This document shows positions 1-10,363 of a stretch of DNA of 64,000 nt, one piece after another. The stretch's first letter is position 1; each line of letters starts with the position of its first letter. The notes under the pieces were generated by a model that was not told the DNA's origin, did no database searches, and worked only from the letters and a program-made list of their open reading frames with translations. The translations under genes were made by a program, and so were the position numbers. The DNA is from Periglandula ipomoeae IasaF13 (Eukaryota > Ascomycota > Sordariomycetes > Hypocreales > Clavicipitaceae): NCBI GenBank assembly GCA_000222875.2, contig AFRD01000028.1, forward strand, positions 1-64,000, written 5' to 3'.

Positions 1-26
1 CCCCCCCCCCCCCCCCCCCCCCCCCC
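1..26. repeat. 26-base poly-C run at the window start
   Basis: The window opens with 26 consecutive C residues. They are not telomeric repeats (no TTAGGG/CCCTAA units). A pure C run at a sequence end is most often a long-read or basecalling artefact at a contig end, but it could be a true homopolymer. Confidence 0.9.
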
Positions 27-307
27 AACCCGCCAAATAATGAGGTGACCAGTTTCGAAGTGATACTTCTTGGTCCATGGAAGGGCCGGCTCGGCGTGCA
101 TCATCACCAACCCAAACTCGGCAGGTCTCGGCGCCTCGTCCGTTTACCCCACGGAAATCTGACCAGGGCGATTGCATGTCAATCTCCAACCCCGCTTCAA
201 CGTAGCCCGATGTTATCTCCGGTATAATTTGGCATTTTCTTGTAAACAGACTACATTCTTTCAGTTCTGTCGCAGGTCTGCTTTATTCACAGTCAATTGC
301 ATCTAGG
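27..307. other. 5' flank of amidohydrolase gene, no gene seen
   Basis: I see no coding signal here. The only open frame begins with GTG and resembles no protein. It presumably holds the upstream region of the gene starting at 308. Confidence 0.5.
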
Positions 308-1735
308 ATGACCCTTCGGAAAGCCCAGGTCGCCATTATGGCTTCTCACTCCACACAGACGTCAACGTCGTCCACTACAACTACCATGGATCACCAGGAT
401 GCAGTTGCAGTCAATGCCATACCGGAGAAATTGATAAAGCCATGGAAATTGGCTCCCAGAAAGACATACATCCTAAAGAATGCCAATATTGTCGACCCAG
501 CGAGCGGCTCGGTTCATAGAGGCTAAACCATCAAACTTGCGGATGGCATCGTCAGAGAAATTGCCAACCACATCGCGTCAGCCTCGAGCGACATTGTCGT
601 AAACGTTGCGGGCAAATACATCTGTCCCGGCCTCATTGACTGCCATATGCATCTCACATCAGTCGCAGGAGACCCAAGCTTGAGTGGAGGAATTTCTACA
701 TCAGATCCAGCAATCTCATATTTTCGCCAGCCATTTCTGTGTAAGCAGATCCTCCATCGAGGCTTCACTTCAGTGCGAGACACTGGCGGCGCAACGCTGG
801 CTCTCAAGGAAGCTATTGAGGACGATGTATTTCCCGGACCGCGCATCGTTATTTCCAACAAAGCTCTGTCGCAAACGGGAGGACACGGAGACATGAGGGG
901 TATTCATGACAAGCAAAAGTGCTGCGGCGGCGACAGCGGCTTGACCAACGTTGTCGATGGAGTTCCCGGTTGTATTCAGGCGACGAGGGAACAACTCCGC
1001 ACTGGAGCCGACTTTATCAAGATCATGGCAGGCGGCGGCGTCGCCTCCCCAACAGACAAACTCGAAAATACGCAGTTCACAGCATCGGAAATCCAAGCTA
1101 TTGCAGAAGTAGCAGATACATACGGCACATATGTCACGGCCCACGCTTACACGCCCAAGGCGATCCGTCACGCCGTGGACAACGGAGTCAAGGGCATCGA
1201 GCACGGCAACTTCATCGACGAAGAAACAGCGCAGTACATGGCCAAGAAGGGCATCTGGCTGACACCTACACTTGTGAAGTACGGGGCTATGGGATCCAAC
1301 AAGTACGCCGGCTTCCTGCCGCCCGCCAATCGTGCCAAGAACAAGGAAGTTCTGAGCAGGGGACTCGAGTCGCTGCGTATCGCTGAACAGGCCGGCGTGA
1401 CAATCTGCCACGGTTCGGATCTGCTAGGCCCTCTACAAGAAGAACAAAGCAAGGTGTTTAGTATCCGGGCACGGGCACTGAGTAACAAGAGCGTGTTGCA
1501 GGGCGCGACAATCAACGCTGCGAAGTTGCTGCGGCAGGAGAAATTCCTGGGACAGGTCAAGGAGGGCTTTGCTGCGGACTTATTGATCCTGAACGGCAAT
1601 CCGCTTGATGATGTGTCCATCTTGAGTGAGCCGGAGAAGACGGTTTTGGTGGTCATCAAGAATGGACGGGTCTATCTGAGTCGCTGGAATGGCCTGCGGG
1701 AGGATGTGACTGATGCGCGGAGCATGATGGAGTGA
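308..1735 (+). pseudogene. Metal-dependent amidohydrolase (imidazolonepropionase/prolidase-like) with in-frame TAA
   Basis: One frame from the ATG at 308 to the stop at 1735 encodes a 475-codon amidohydrolase broken only by a TAA at 524-526 (codon 73). Both sides fit the family: before it, the N-terminal beta-sandwich segment with NANIVDPASG; after it, DGIVREIA, then CPGLIDCHMHL with the metal-binding H-x-H. Later motifs are IKIMAGGG (bridging lysine), TAHAYTP (His), GIEHGNF (His) and CHGSDLLG (metal Asp), then the C-terminal strand region FAADLLILNGNP. Family members are cytosolic TIM-barrel hydrolases acting on cyclic amides or Xaa-Pro dipeptides; the substrate here is unknown. No signal peptide is visible. 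The next ATG (647) lies inside the H-x-H motif, so internal initiation would not save the enzyme. A CAA-to-TAA change (C to T before A) is the simplest origin. No intron that restores the frame across the stop is apparent. Confidence 0.85.
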
Positions 1736-2260
1736 AGGGTGGTATCAACCTTTAATAGAGTTCCGCTGTGAAGTTTATTGTTGTAGATGTCGATGTAGAG
1801 TGGGCGTGGAGGTTGCATGGCGAAGACGATCAGGCGGCGTTGAAGGGTGAAAAGAAGAAGAGCGGCGGGAGTCAGGTGGACGACGGCACGCGCCGATTTT
1901 GAAGAGGAGCGGAAACCCAATGAAGACCCTGCCGCAAAGAAAATAACGTGCGAAGAGTGAATATCAGTTACTCAAGTTTGAGTTATTCAGTAGACTGCCA
2001 ATTTTTATTTTTCTGATTTCACTATTCACTATTCACATTCCGCTTCTTGGATATTAACGCGTCGTGAAAAAGCCTCATGAGCCGTGTCGACCACAGCCTT
2101 AGTCATCAACATTTTCATCTCACACTCACCTTGAAGTAGGTCACAACATATCGACATCAAACACCCACGAAATCGATCTCAGACACTCTCCAGCACCTGC
2201 CGGCCAGGTCAACGCCCAGTTCAGGACCGCCTCACGATCCCAACATGAGCTGCCAAAGCC
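1736..2260. other. Intergenic, 525 bp
   Basis: This is the 3' side of the amidohydrolase gene and the promoter side of the carrier gene. A slightly AT-rich patch lies near 1940-2040. I see no gene. Confidence 0.5.
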
Positions 2261-3569
2261 ATGCCGGGCCGCAATGATGCTGCTCCCCCCTGGGTTCCTC
2301 CAAACTGGTCCCCTGAACCCTCCATGGGCGTTTTGCCGGTCATAACGAACCCAGAAGACTATCCCGACCGCGCACCTCGCAGCAATGCCGCGACTGCAGC
2401 ATCTGCCGCTGGCGTGAGAGCCTTGAGCGCACAGCTTGTTGCCTTCTATTTCCGCGCGGACGGTACACAGCGAGCAAATCAAGCGCATGCTGAAAGTCCT
2501 TGCCCAGGACCACACGTCTTCCAAGACTCGATTGTTTTTGCGGCACACTTGGATATGGATGAGGAGCACGACACCGGGAGTTCTCACGTCCGCCATCAAA
2601 CAGCAGGGATGGAGCGTGGTGCCTCATCAGATCCTCCCGCCTCTCATCGCCAACGTCGGTGTTGGTGCCGTCTTGTACACTAGCTATTTACACATCCTCG
2701 GCGATCTTCATGAGGAAAGCGGCAAAGCTACCAAGAGAGTCTATCCGCCGCCCTCGCCGCAACATACCTTTACCGCAGGATTCCTAGCAGGCGGTATTCA
2801 GAGTGTCCTCGCCGCACCGCTGGACGCGCTCCAAGCTCGATATGATCACCACGACCTGATGCCTCGCGACGGAGGAAATCGTCCCCGAAGCATGTGGAGC
2901 TTTGGTGCAGAAAAACTTCGAGAAATTGGCCTTCGCGGCATCTTCGCAGGCTGGGGCTTATCGTTCGCAAAAGACAGTTTGGGCAGTGCCGTCTTCTTCA
3001 GCATGTTCGAGTACGTCAAGGCCCAAGGGTACTATCGCTTCGTTACCTGGTACTACGGCGGACTGGGTCAAGATATAGTTGACGTTCTCGCCACGAAACG
3101 GCCTTCCGGCCAAGACGAAGACAGTGAAGTCGCCGTCATAAGACCGCACTACGCCATAGAGCCCATGTTTTTATTTGTCGCCGGATTCAGCGCTTCCTTT
3201 TCTCAGCAAGTATTCTTGCATCCCCTGACGCATTTCCAAGTAAAGCACTGGGACCATTTAGAAGACCTAGACGAGAAAGCTGCGAGGTATAGAGCAGCGA
3301 ACCCCGATAAACCGCGAAGGCCGTGGCGGATGCTTCGCGCGTATTACCATGCATACCAGGAGACATGGGCTGGATGCGCAGCCGAGGCGGCCGCAGAGAA
3401 GCAGAGCTTGACGAGGTGGCTGTATAGAGGATTCTGGTGGAACACGATTCGGCAGGTTCCCAGCATGAGCGCTGGCTTGATCATCTTTGAGTTGATACGG
3501 CGGAAATATGGGTATGGAGCGGAAGAAGTCAGGATCACGAAGGATGGGTATGATATTCTGCTCAATTGA
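2261..3569 (+). pseudogene. Mitochondrial carrier-like (SLC25-type) protein with frameshift near codon 67
   Basis: The ATG at 2261 opens a frame whose N-terminus (MPGRNDAAPPWVPPNWSPEP, later GVRALSAQLVAFYFRA) fits a fungal mitochondrial-carrier-like family. From about 2460 this frame becomes nonsense and stops at 2683. The rest of the protein (TTPGVLTSAI, then PPLIANVGVGAVLYTSYL) is in another frame and runs to the stop at 3569. Carrier-type features include AGFLAGGIQSVLAAPLDALQ and GLRGIFAGWGLSFAKDSLGS. No GT..AG intron joins the frames without removing conserved residues. The tempting GTGAGA (2414) to CAG (2507) intron would delete the GVRALSAQLVAFYFRA segment. A one-base insertion near 2456-2465 is the simplest reading. 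The role would be solute transport across the inner mitochondrial membrane, substrate unknown. Confidence 0.7.
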
Positions 3570-4145
3570 GCGCTGGGGAATTGGCGGATTTAACTTTTGT
3601 CATCTGTTCGCGGGGGAAAGATAAGATCTCTGTTGAGCGACATATACTTGTGTATTCTGTTTTCGTCACATCTCATCTCGATACCATTAGACATTTTAAC
3701 ATATCGCACATACACTGGCGGGAGATGAGCTTCGTTGTATTTATGCTAGACATCTTCCAATGAGCAACGAGTCTTTCACAAACCACAAAATTGTGTCTGA
3801 CCGTGGACAAAATTCAATTCGTTGTCTTTTTGCCTTGAGTAATCAGACTGGACGACTGCCAATTTCAGCTAGCAACCTCACAATTTCATTCCGGTGTGCG
3901 ATTTATGCTTGATTACTGCTCCAAGTCTTACATCATCAATCTTTGTTCTTGTAGAGAAGCTCAGGGTCCTGGGGTACCGTTGCCGTTCCCTTGAAAGTCA
4001 ATTGACCTGCCGCATCGGGATAGCTCTGCCACCTTGACAGAGTAGAGCATATACATCCATTTATATGCATCGAACTCCCCGCTTCGCACGTCATTCAATC
4101 GCAAAGTCACTTTTGTGAATTTGCAGCAACCTCAAACCACACAGG
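3570..4145. other. Intergenic, 576 bp, promoter side of M24 peptidase gene
   Basis: I see no coding signal. A TTATAT motif near 4061, about 85 bp before the ATG at 4146, could serve as a TATA-like element. Confidence 0.4.
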
Positions 4146-5621
4146 ATGAAGTGTCACTCAATTGCCCTCGTAGCAGGGATCCTGTCTTGCCTCACAACCG
4201 CTGACCCGACGCCGCAATACCAATTCTTGCCGCCGCTCCGGGAACAGGCCGCCCTGCAAGACAGATGGACGGCGGAGCGAAAGGCATCTATCCCTAAGCT
4301 ACTGCAAAAGCATAAAGTCGACGCTTGGCTCGTATGATTTCTCATCCTTCACCCCCAAGCTTGGATTATCTACAGTTCTCATACCCGTGCAGATAAGCCA
4401 GCGTGAATACGCCGAAGAAACCGTCTTCTGGACCCTCAAATCAGCACAGCAATTCTCCGCCCGCCGGCGCACAACAACCCTCTTCCTGGCATCCACAAAG
4501 GACAATTCCCCGACGGAACATACGTGGATCGACAACACGCCATCTGTATGGACCGAGCTCACGGCACTGCTGGAGAAACACCAGCCCTCCAGCATCGCCA
4601 TCAATGCGCATCCCGAAATCGCTTTCTCATCAGGTCTACACGCCGGCGAGCTGGACGCCATTTCCACTGCCCTTGGGGATAAATGGACCAAGAGGTTCGT
4701 TGTCAAGCCCATTCTCGGAGTAGAGTACATCGGCACCCAGAGTAATGCTCGTCTGCACTGGTACCGCAAGCTGCAAGAGATGGCGTGGGCGATCATATCC
4801 GAGGGTTTCAGCGAGAAAGTCATCACACCCGGCGTGATGACCACTGCTGATGTGGAATGGTGGATGCGCGAAAAGATCCAGGCTCTGAACTACACGACTT
4901 GGTTCCATCCAGGTGTGAGTATTCTTTCCGAGAAGAGCCCATGGCCTGCCGCAGAGGAGACGGAGTCCCAGAGACCAATCCAATTTGGGGACTTGCTGCA
5001 TGTTGATTTTGGCGTGACGGCACTTGGTATGAACACTGATACGCAGCACTTGGCGTATGTGCTATATCCTGGCCAGACGCAGGATCATATCCCCAAAGTA
5101 TTCAAAGAAGGGCTGAAGAAGGGAAATCGTCTGCAAGATATAACGAGGAAGCATATGAAGCCCGGCAAGACGGGCAATGAGATCCTCAAGAGCATCAGGG
5201 AGGAGATGGATCAGGAGGGGATCGAGGGCAAGATATATTGTCATGCTATTGGTGATTGGGGCCATTCTGCAGGCACGGTAATTGGTACGTTGCGTTCTTA
5301 TCTTGTTCAACTTCCATATGGATGATAGCTTTCAGGATTGAGACAGCTTTCTCAGCATGTGTGTACTAACACACCCAGGCATGGTGAATCTTCAAGATAA
5401 AGTCCCCGTTCTAGGCGACCTCCCCCCTCCTCAACAACACATGGTACAGCGTCGAGCTCCTGGCCAAGCACTCGAGCCTCACGTTTCCCCTGGAAGAAGA
5501 TGTGCACTGGGTTGGTGACGGCAAGGGCTCCGGCAGTTTCGAATGGGTGTATGGGCAGCAGACCAAGTTCCATCTCATCAAAACGGCGAGACATGAAGCG
5601 GATGCCTCAGAGGAGCTATGA
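4146..5621 (+). pseudogene. Secreted M24-family (Xaa-Pro aminopeptidase-like) peptidase with +1 frameshift in exon 3
   Basis: There are three exons: 4146-4331, 4393-5284 and 5379-5621. Intron 1 (4332-4392) joins DAWL to ISQREYAEETVFW. Intron 2 (5285-5378) has a perfect TACTAAC branch site at 5364-5370. The N-terminus (MKCHSIALVAGILSCL) is a signal peptide. M24 metal-ligand motifs are LHVDFG, MNTDTQHLAY and GDWGHSAGTVIG (His), followed by NLQDKVPVLGDLP. Immediately after that, a run of six C (5422-5427) puts the remaining tail out of frame. Reading five C restores LLNNTWYSVELL, EEDVHWVGDG and FEWVYGQQTKFHLIK to the stop at 5619-5621. As given, translation would end at 5518 without the C-terminal Glu-bearing strand, so the enzyme would probably be inactive. 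The expected role is extracellular peptide cleavage. A homopolymer sequencing error is possible. Confidence 0.85.
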
Positions 5622-6131
5622 GAACCACTGAACAGGCGAATAGACAAAATATAGCAAACAAGCAATCACTTCACAAGTCACAAAAAGATTGGTGTCCACC
5701 AAGCATTCATTTACAAAAATCGCTCTACTTGCGACAGTTCACACTCGCTGGTATAGGCATACCAAAATAACAAAAGTAATGAACAGAAAGAAAAAATCAA
5801 GGTCGTCAATCAACTCCTACAAGTCCTACAGAACCACCCTCATCCTCTCGAAGTACCAACCCCCGATTCCCTTCCCGTTCCGTTCCGTTCCGTCCCATCC
5901 CTTCCCTTCTGTTTACATGCCACAGGTACACTTATCACTCCGGTCCAACCATCGACCGTGCAAAAGATCCTTGGACTCCATTTGCAAAAAGAACCCAAAA
6001 TGAAAAAACTACATCCAGATTTGAGATGCCCTCCTCGAAATCGGCTAAGCGAGACAACCTGAAGACCTGTTCCCTAGGAACGTGGATTTGTTGACTCGTG
6101 GTCAGGTCTAGGCATCGTGACTTGCCCAATA
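5622..6131. other. Intergenic between convergent genes, with TTCCG-type repeats
   Basis: These are the 3' flanks of the M24 gene (+) and ccr4 (-). A pyrimidine-rich stretch with imperfect TTCCG/TTCCC repeats lies at about 5868-5910. The open frames here have no recognisable protein features. Confidence 0.5.
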
Positions 6132-8312
6132 TTAGCGCCCTGACCCCGACGCACCGCCTGAATCTGCTTGCTGCTCCCTGTCTTGGTTTTGCTTCTTGTC
6201 TTTCCTGGCTTTGATCACAAATTCGGCCATGATTTGTATGTGATCTGCGGGGAAATGCCAATGCGGGAAAGCAGGCATTCGCTTGAGATAATCGGCGTCG
6301 GGCGGTCCCAGCAGGTCAACTACCTCCAGGGTATTGGTCGAGTACCAGATGTAGTCGATCACATCGGCGAACCCTGGCGTATAATTTGTAAACGGCATCT
6401 CGTCGGCCGTTTTCTTGGTGTGCGCGTAGGCATCCCTCAAACTGAAAGGATGTTCGATACCGTCTCTTGTGAAACTGCCATATTGGTAATCACCCAGTTC
6501 GGAGTGGTCAGGGGGTACTCGGCCCATAGACATCAGCTCATATACTGATGACCCTTCCGTTGAGTTGAAATCACCGGCCACAATGAGGGGAATATCTGTG
6601 TTTGAGCGGTATTCCTGGCTTGGACCAGGCTCGGCCTGTGGCTTAGGTGCTTCCGCATCGTCCGCAAGTGGCCCTGTGATCAGCTTCTTGTCCTTGACCG
6701 CTGGCCATCGAGCATACTTCTCGGCCAATTTGGTAACGTGTTCCATCAGAATACCCGTTTGAATGACCTTGACATCGGCTAGGACTGAGTCCCAAGTTAA
6801 GTGAACGTTGACAAGGATTAAACGGGCGCCGGTAAGCCGAGATTCAAAGAAGCAGATGACTGCAATATTGTCCTTCGGCATCACTCGGTTGAAAACGTCA
6901 TGCTGGTTCTTCATGTCGGGGCGATTGATCGCAATAGTGGCAAACTCAATGAGCTGCTTGTCCAACAGAATATACTTGCTCTGCTTGTAGAATACGGCAC
7001 ACCCATCAACTGTCTGTGCATCTTTTTCCGACATGGTCCTGGCACGCGACTTCGGCCAATGAACTCCTTTGTAATCCATTTGTGCCAGTTCCGGACTCAG
7101 ATCTTCTTTGAAAGCATCCGTTGCAACTTCCTGCAAGCTCAGAAAGTCGGCGTCGCGGAGTCGAAGCTCCTCGAGAATGCAACCCTTGCGGTATTGCCAA
7201 TCTAACGCGTTTGTCGGAGTATAACCATATGTTTGCGGAGTCGCGTATTTGTCGCACAGTATGTTCCATGAGAAGACTTTGATTCGCTCCAAGTTAGGTG
7301 ACACGTCCTCTTGGATGATTATTTCCTTTCGTGGTGTGGGAGGATCGGGAACTATGTGAGGCAATGTAGTTAGCAATTGAGTCCTATGGTTGTTCATTGA
7401 CCTGTTGATCTTACTGGGAGCTCCTTCTTTCAGAGCGGTAATGACGCTTTTGGTACCCTTTTCCATAAGTTCTTGCTTCCAGGCTGGATCCAGAGGATTG
7501 CCCTCAATGCCTAGCATTTCCAACAAGTGCAAAGAACCAAGCTCAAAGGGCAAATCTCGAATGTCGTTGTTGAAGAGTAAGAGATGTTTGAGGTACGTGC
7601 ACATGCCAAGTTCGGCAGGCAGCTCCGATATTTGATTATAGGAAGTATCGAGATGGCACAGCTGTCGCAATTCCCCAATTTCCTTCGGCAACCTTGTGAG
7701 CTTGTTTGACGCGATGTAGAGCTCGTTTAAAAACTTGTACTGGAAGAGCTCAAGGGCAAGGTTCCGTAAGCCTTGTCCTGACATATCCATGTTGTGCCAA
7801 TCTTGCCGAGTTGTCTCCTTTTCTAGGAGGTATGGCCGTCTTCTGTCCTCGGGGTCATTTTCGCCATCGGCTTGTGTTCGGCCGCTGCTAGGAGGAGGTC
7901 CGCCAATGCCTCGGTTTTCGGACGCCTTAAGCCTAGCATAGTAATGCGGCTGCTGTTGGTCGGTCATGGCGGAATGAGCTCGTTCTGCTTCCTTATGCAT
8001 ACGCAACTGTTCCTGCCACATTTCGTTTTGAGGGACCTGGCCTCCTCGGGAGTTGGCTGAATGTCCATTGGATAAGACGCCAGAGTTAAAGGTGTTTGAG
8101 TTGGAGAGCGCATTGGATCCGAAATTTGTATGATGGCCGAGACCGTTTGCCGAAGGCATGCCATGATCGTGCTGCAGACTTTGATGGTGCTGGGACTGGG
8201 ACGGGTGTTGATGCTGAGCATGCTGTTGAAAATTGTACAGCATGTTGGGCATACCGCGCCCCGCCCCATTCAGTCGAGCATTGTGCCCTTGCTGATGGTT
8301 CTGGGAGTACAT
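6132..8312 (-). CDS. ccr4: CCR4 poly(A)-specific deadenylase (LRR + EEP nuclease)
   Basis: A 726-residue single open frame encodes the catalytic Ccr4 subunit of the Ccr4-Not complex, which shortens mRNA poly(A) tails in the cytoplasm. The order is: a Gln/His/Asn-rich N-terminus (about 1-165), the conserved segment QPHYYARLKASENRG, leucine-rich repeats (about 180-300: NELYIASNKLTRLPKEIG, LLLFNNDIRDLPFELGSL), then the endonuclease/exonuclease/phosphatase domain. Catalytic motifs are KVFSWNILCDKYAT, LSLQEV (metal Glu), VAGDFNSTEGS (Asp/Asn) and FPADHIQIMAEF (catalytic His). I chose the ATG at 8312 because the frame extends upstream only to a GTG at 8330; an upstream non-coding or short coding exon is possible. 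It is intact, unlike many neighbours. Confidence 0.96.
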   Translation of the reverse strand: MYSQNHQQGHNARLNGAGRGMPNMLYNFQQHAQHQHPSQSQHHQSLQHDHGMPSANGLGHHTNFGSNALSNSNTFNSGVLSNGHSANSRGGQVPQNEMWQEQLRMHKEAERAHSAMTDQQQPHYYARLKASENRGIGGPPPSSGRTQADGENDPEDRRRPYLLEKETTRQDWHNMDMSGQGLRNLALELFQYKFLNELYIASNKLTRLPKEIGELRQLCHLDTSYNQISELPAELGMCTYLKHLLLFNNDIRDLPFELGSLHLLEMLGIEGNPLDPAWKQELMEKGTKSVITALKEGAPSKINRSMNNHRTQLLTTLPHIVPDPPTPRKEIIIQEDVSPNLERIKVFSWNILCDKYATPQTYGYTPTNALDWQYRKGCILEELRLRDADFLSLQEVATDAFKEDLSPELAQMDYKGVHWPKSRARTMSEKDAQTVDGCAVFYKQSKYILLDKQLIEFATIAINRPDMKNQHDVFNRVMPKDNIAVICFFESRLTGARLILVNVHLTWDSVLADVKVIQTGILMEHVTKLAEKYARWPAVKDKKLITGPLADDAEAPKPQAEPGPSQEYRSNTDIPLIVAGDFNSTEGSSVYELMSMGRVPPDHSELGDYQYGSFTRDGIEHPFSLRDAYAHTKKTADEMPFTNYTPGFADVIDYIWYSTNTLEVVDLLGPPDADYLKRMPAFPHWHFPADHIQIMAEFVIKARKDKKQNQDREQQADSGGASGSGR

Positions 8313-9874
8313 GCCGTTGATGATAAGCACAAGCTGGCGGCGAAAGACGATTTAGATGGGGCTCGCCGGCACAGGGCTCGGCAGCAAGGGCTGATGCTCT
8401 TTGCGATGCCAGCAGTCGTTAGCAGAGGAAGATGTATGTCGATTCTCCAAAGCTCGCTCGGGCTAGCATTTGTCCTCGTCTCGGGAGCTTTGGTCGTTCT
8501 ACAGCGATGGGGCTGTTGAAGGCGAGCCGACCGATTGATGAGATTGACGGTCGTTCACGTATGGATGAGAAGAGACGGCGGAGGGTGAAGCTCGCGTTTG
8601 CGCATGGGCTCGAGTGATCGCAATATCTCGCATAGGCCTGTGTACGAGCCTGAGGCTGTTGTGTTGGAGGTCGCGCACGATACTCAATCCCACATTGGAG
8701 GGTGGAGTATGAGGAGGCTGGTGGAGTCGCGACGCGGGTCGGTGAGATTCAGTTAATTTGGAAGCGATGAGAGAGAATCGTGGAAGGATGCTGAGGACGA
8801 TAGATCAAGAAAAATGGCCGAGCTGAGGTTGGGGGTAATGCTGTTGCCAAGGGAGAAGAGGAGTTAGCTCGAGTTGCCCTTGAGGTCTTGACACCAAACC
8901 AGGTTTGCTGTGGAGGATCTTCGATCTTCCAGGCCAGTCAATTCCTGACACGCGGTACGAATGAGCACGTACAATAACGATTGCGGCGCGATGGTGTGCT
9001 ATAATCACTGTAAAACAACCAACAGATACTTGCGCAGAATGATAGAGGCCGATATCGAAGTGCAAATCCAGAGTCATCGAGCTGTCTCGTCCCAGATAGC
9101 ACCTCGACAATCTGCGTCAAGCAGTAGCTTAGTCACGTGCAACACCAGATCCACAATGACCGCACCTCTAGAGCTGCGAGTCACGTGGCTGACTCTGATG
9201 TACACATCAAATTGGTATCCTTTTTCAGTCTTGACTACCTGCTCCAGCGTGATTGAATCTCGAAGCGTCAGCCTTCTAGAGGTACGCAATTTGCTCTCAC
9301 CGCTGATGATCTACGTGCGTAGGGCATTATGTGCTTGCGATGATTGAGTTAAGTCCCGCACACGGTTGGAGAAGGTGCATATCCCGGCAGCTGCAATGTC
9401 CAGATGTGGAAAGCTGCCTGTCTACCTCCTCCGCATTCGCTGAGTGGATCCTGGTGGGAGCTTGTGTTACTGACAATGCTATGCTTGATACGTAGAACAG
9501 ATATCTTCGAAGAGTAAGCTGCGTGTCCTTGCAAAGTTCACATTATGGCAACTTGAGATAGGAGAACAACGGCGCCTATTGAAAAGGCGCCCCGGCAGCA
9601 CAACACAACAAGGGGCACGTGCATTAGCCTTAATATAGCCTTAAAGATATAAATGATTTACAGACCATATAAAAATACATTTACATATATGTCAGTTCTA
9701 GAATAATTCACCTACTGGTAAGCTATGTAACTATAGCTCCCAGGATCAAGAAATATAGATGCTAGTATGAACGTCCGGATTTTATTGTCTCCTGTCTTTT
9801 AATTGTAGGGTTGGCGTCAAGTGAACCGTCGTATCGTGTGAAATATTTTCCCAGACAACTGCGTCGTCAAGCAT
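8313..9874. other. Intergenic, 1.56 kb, ccr4 5' region and AT-rich patch
   Basis: The right half of the ccr4 promoter and 5' UTR lies here. A GGCGCC inverted repeat sits at 9571-9591, followed by an AT-rich tract (about 9620-9800) with many TpA steps, which may be a RIP-degraded remnant or a matrix-like region. No gene is supported. Confidence 0.5.
9571..9591. repeat. Short inverted repeat (GGCGCC, 9-base loop, GGCGCC)
   Basis: Two copies of the self-complementary GGCGCC (9571-9576 and 9586-9591) are separated by nine bases and could form a small hairpin at the edge of an AT-rich tract. Chance occurrence is possible. Confidence 0.6.
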
Positions 9875-10363
9875 TCAATTATGCACATTTATCGACGTCA
9901 AGAGAATTTCCTCCTTTGAATCCCAGCCATATTGAAATTTGTCATACTCGAAATAACCGGTAGCGTTCGTAATTTGATACCCGCGACTGTATATGTGTGA
10001 TATCCATACATCATCAGGTCGAGCCCTTGCCGGCCCACGAAAGCTTCGATAAAGGACGACGCCACTCTGGTAGTCATCAGCTGCGGGCTTGCACTCGATC
10101 CAATCATCTGAGTCTGTGGTGCTTCGGCTGCAGCTGACGTTGAATGCCGGGGCATAGTTGATGTAGTACCTTGGCGCGGAGATGCTGAACCCATACGTAT
10201 ACGATGTAGGCGGCCCACGAATCCAAAAATGGATCAATTCCCATTTCCCATCATGTTTAGGCTTTGACCGAATCTCTGGCTGTATTTCGGGAGGCATTGA
10301 ATAACCTTCAAGGCAAGCAGCTAGGGTTGACACCGCGGCCCAGATCAACAATGTGGATGGCAT
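9875..10363 (-). CDS. Small secreted protein, 162 aa, unknown function
   Basis: An ATG at 10363 opens a single exon ending in TGA at 9875-9877. Residues 1-20 (MPSTLLIWAAVSTLAACLEG) form a clear signal peptide. The mature chain has two cysteines (in NVSCSRST and WIECKPA) that could form one disulfide, two N-glycosylation sequons (NVS, NAT) and many aromatic residues (WELIHFWIRG, SYTYGFSIS). The alternation of W/Y/F suggests a beta-rich fold. This resembles the general class of ascomycete small secreted proteins, some of which are effectors, but I do not recognise the family. The upstream 1.3 kb is shared with the divergent HET gene. Confidence 0.75.
   Translation of the reverse strand: MPSTLLIWAAVSTLAACLEGYSMPPEIQPEIRSKPKHDGKWELIHFWIRGPPTSYTYGFSISAPRYYINYAPAFNVSCSRSTTDSDDWIECKPAADDYQSGVVLYRSFRGPARARPDDVWISHIYSRGYQITNATGYFEYDKFQYGWDSKEEILLTSINVHN

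Noticed and set aside
1..26. Telomere at the window start
   Set aside because: Pure C without the TTAGGG-type repeat.
45..227. Open frame near the window start
   Set aside because: It starts with GTG, not ATG, and has no protein-like features.
512..555. Intron that would remove the TAA in the amidohydrolase
   Set aside because: 44 bp, non-consensus donor, and it would shift the frame of the conserved H-x-H region.
770..1411. Minus-strand open frame over the amidohydrolase
   Set aside because: Shadow of the real plus-strand gene.
2414..2507. Canonical-looking GTGAGA..CAG intron in the carrier gene
   Set aside because: It restores the frame but removes the conserved GVRALSAQLVAFYFRA segment, so a one-base insertion is preferred.
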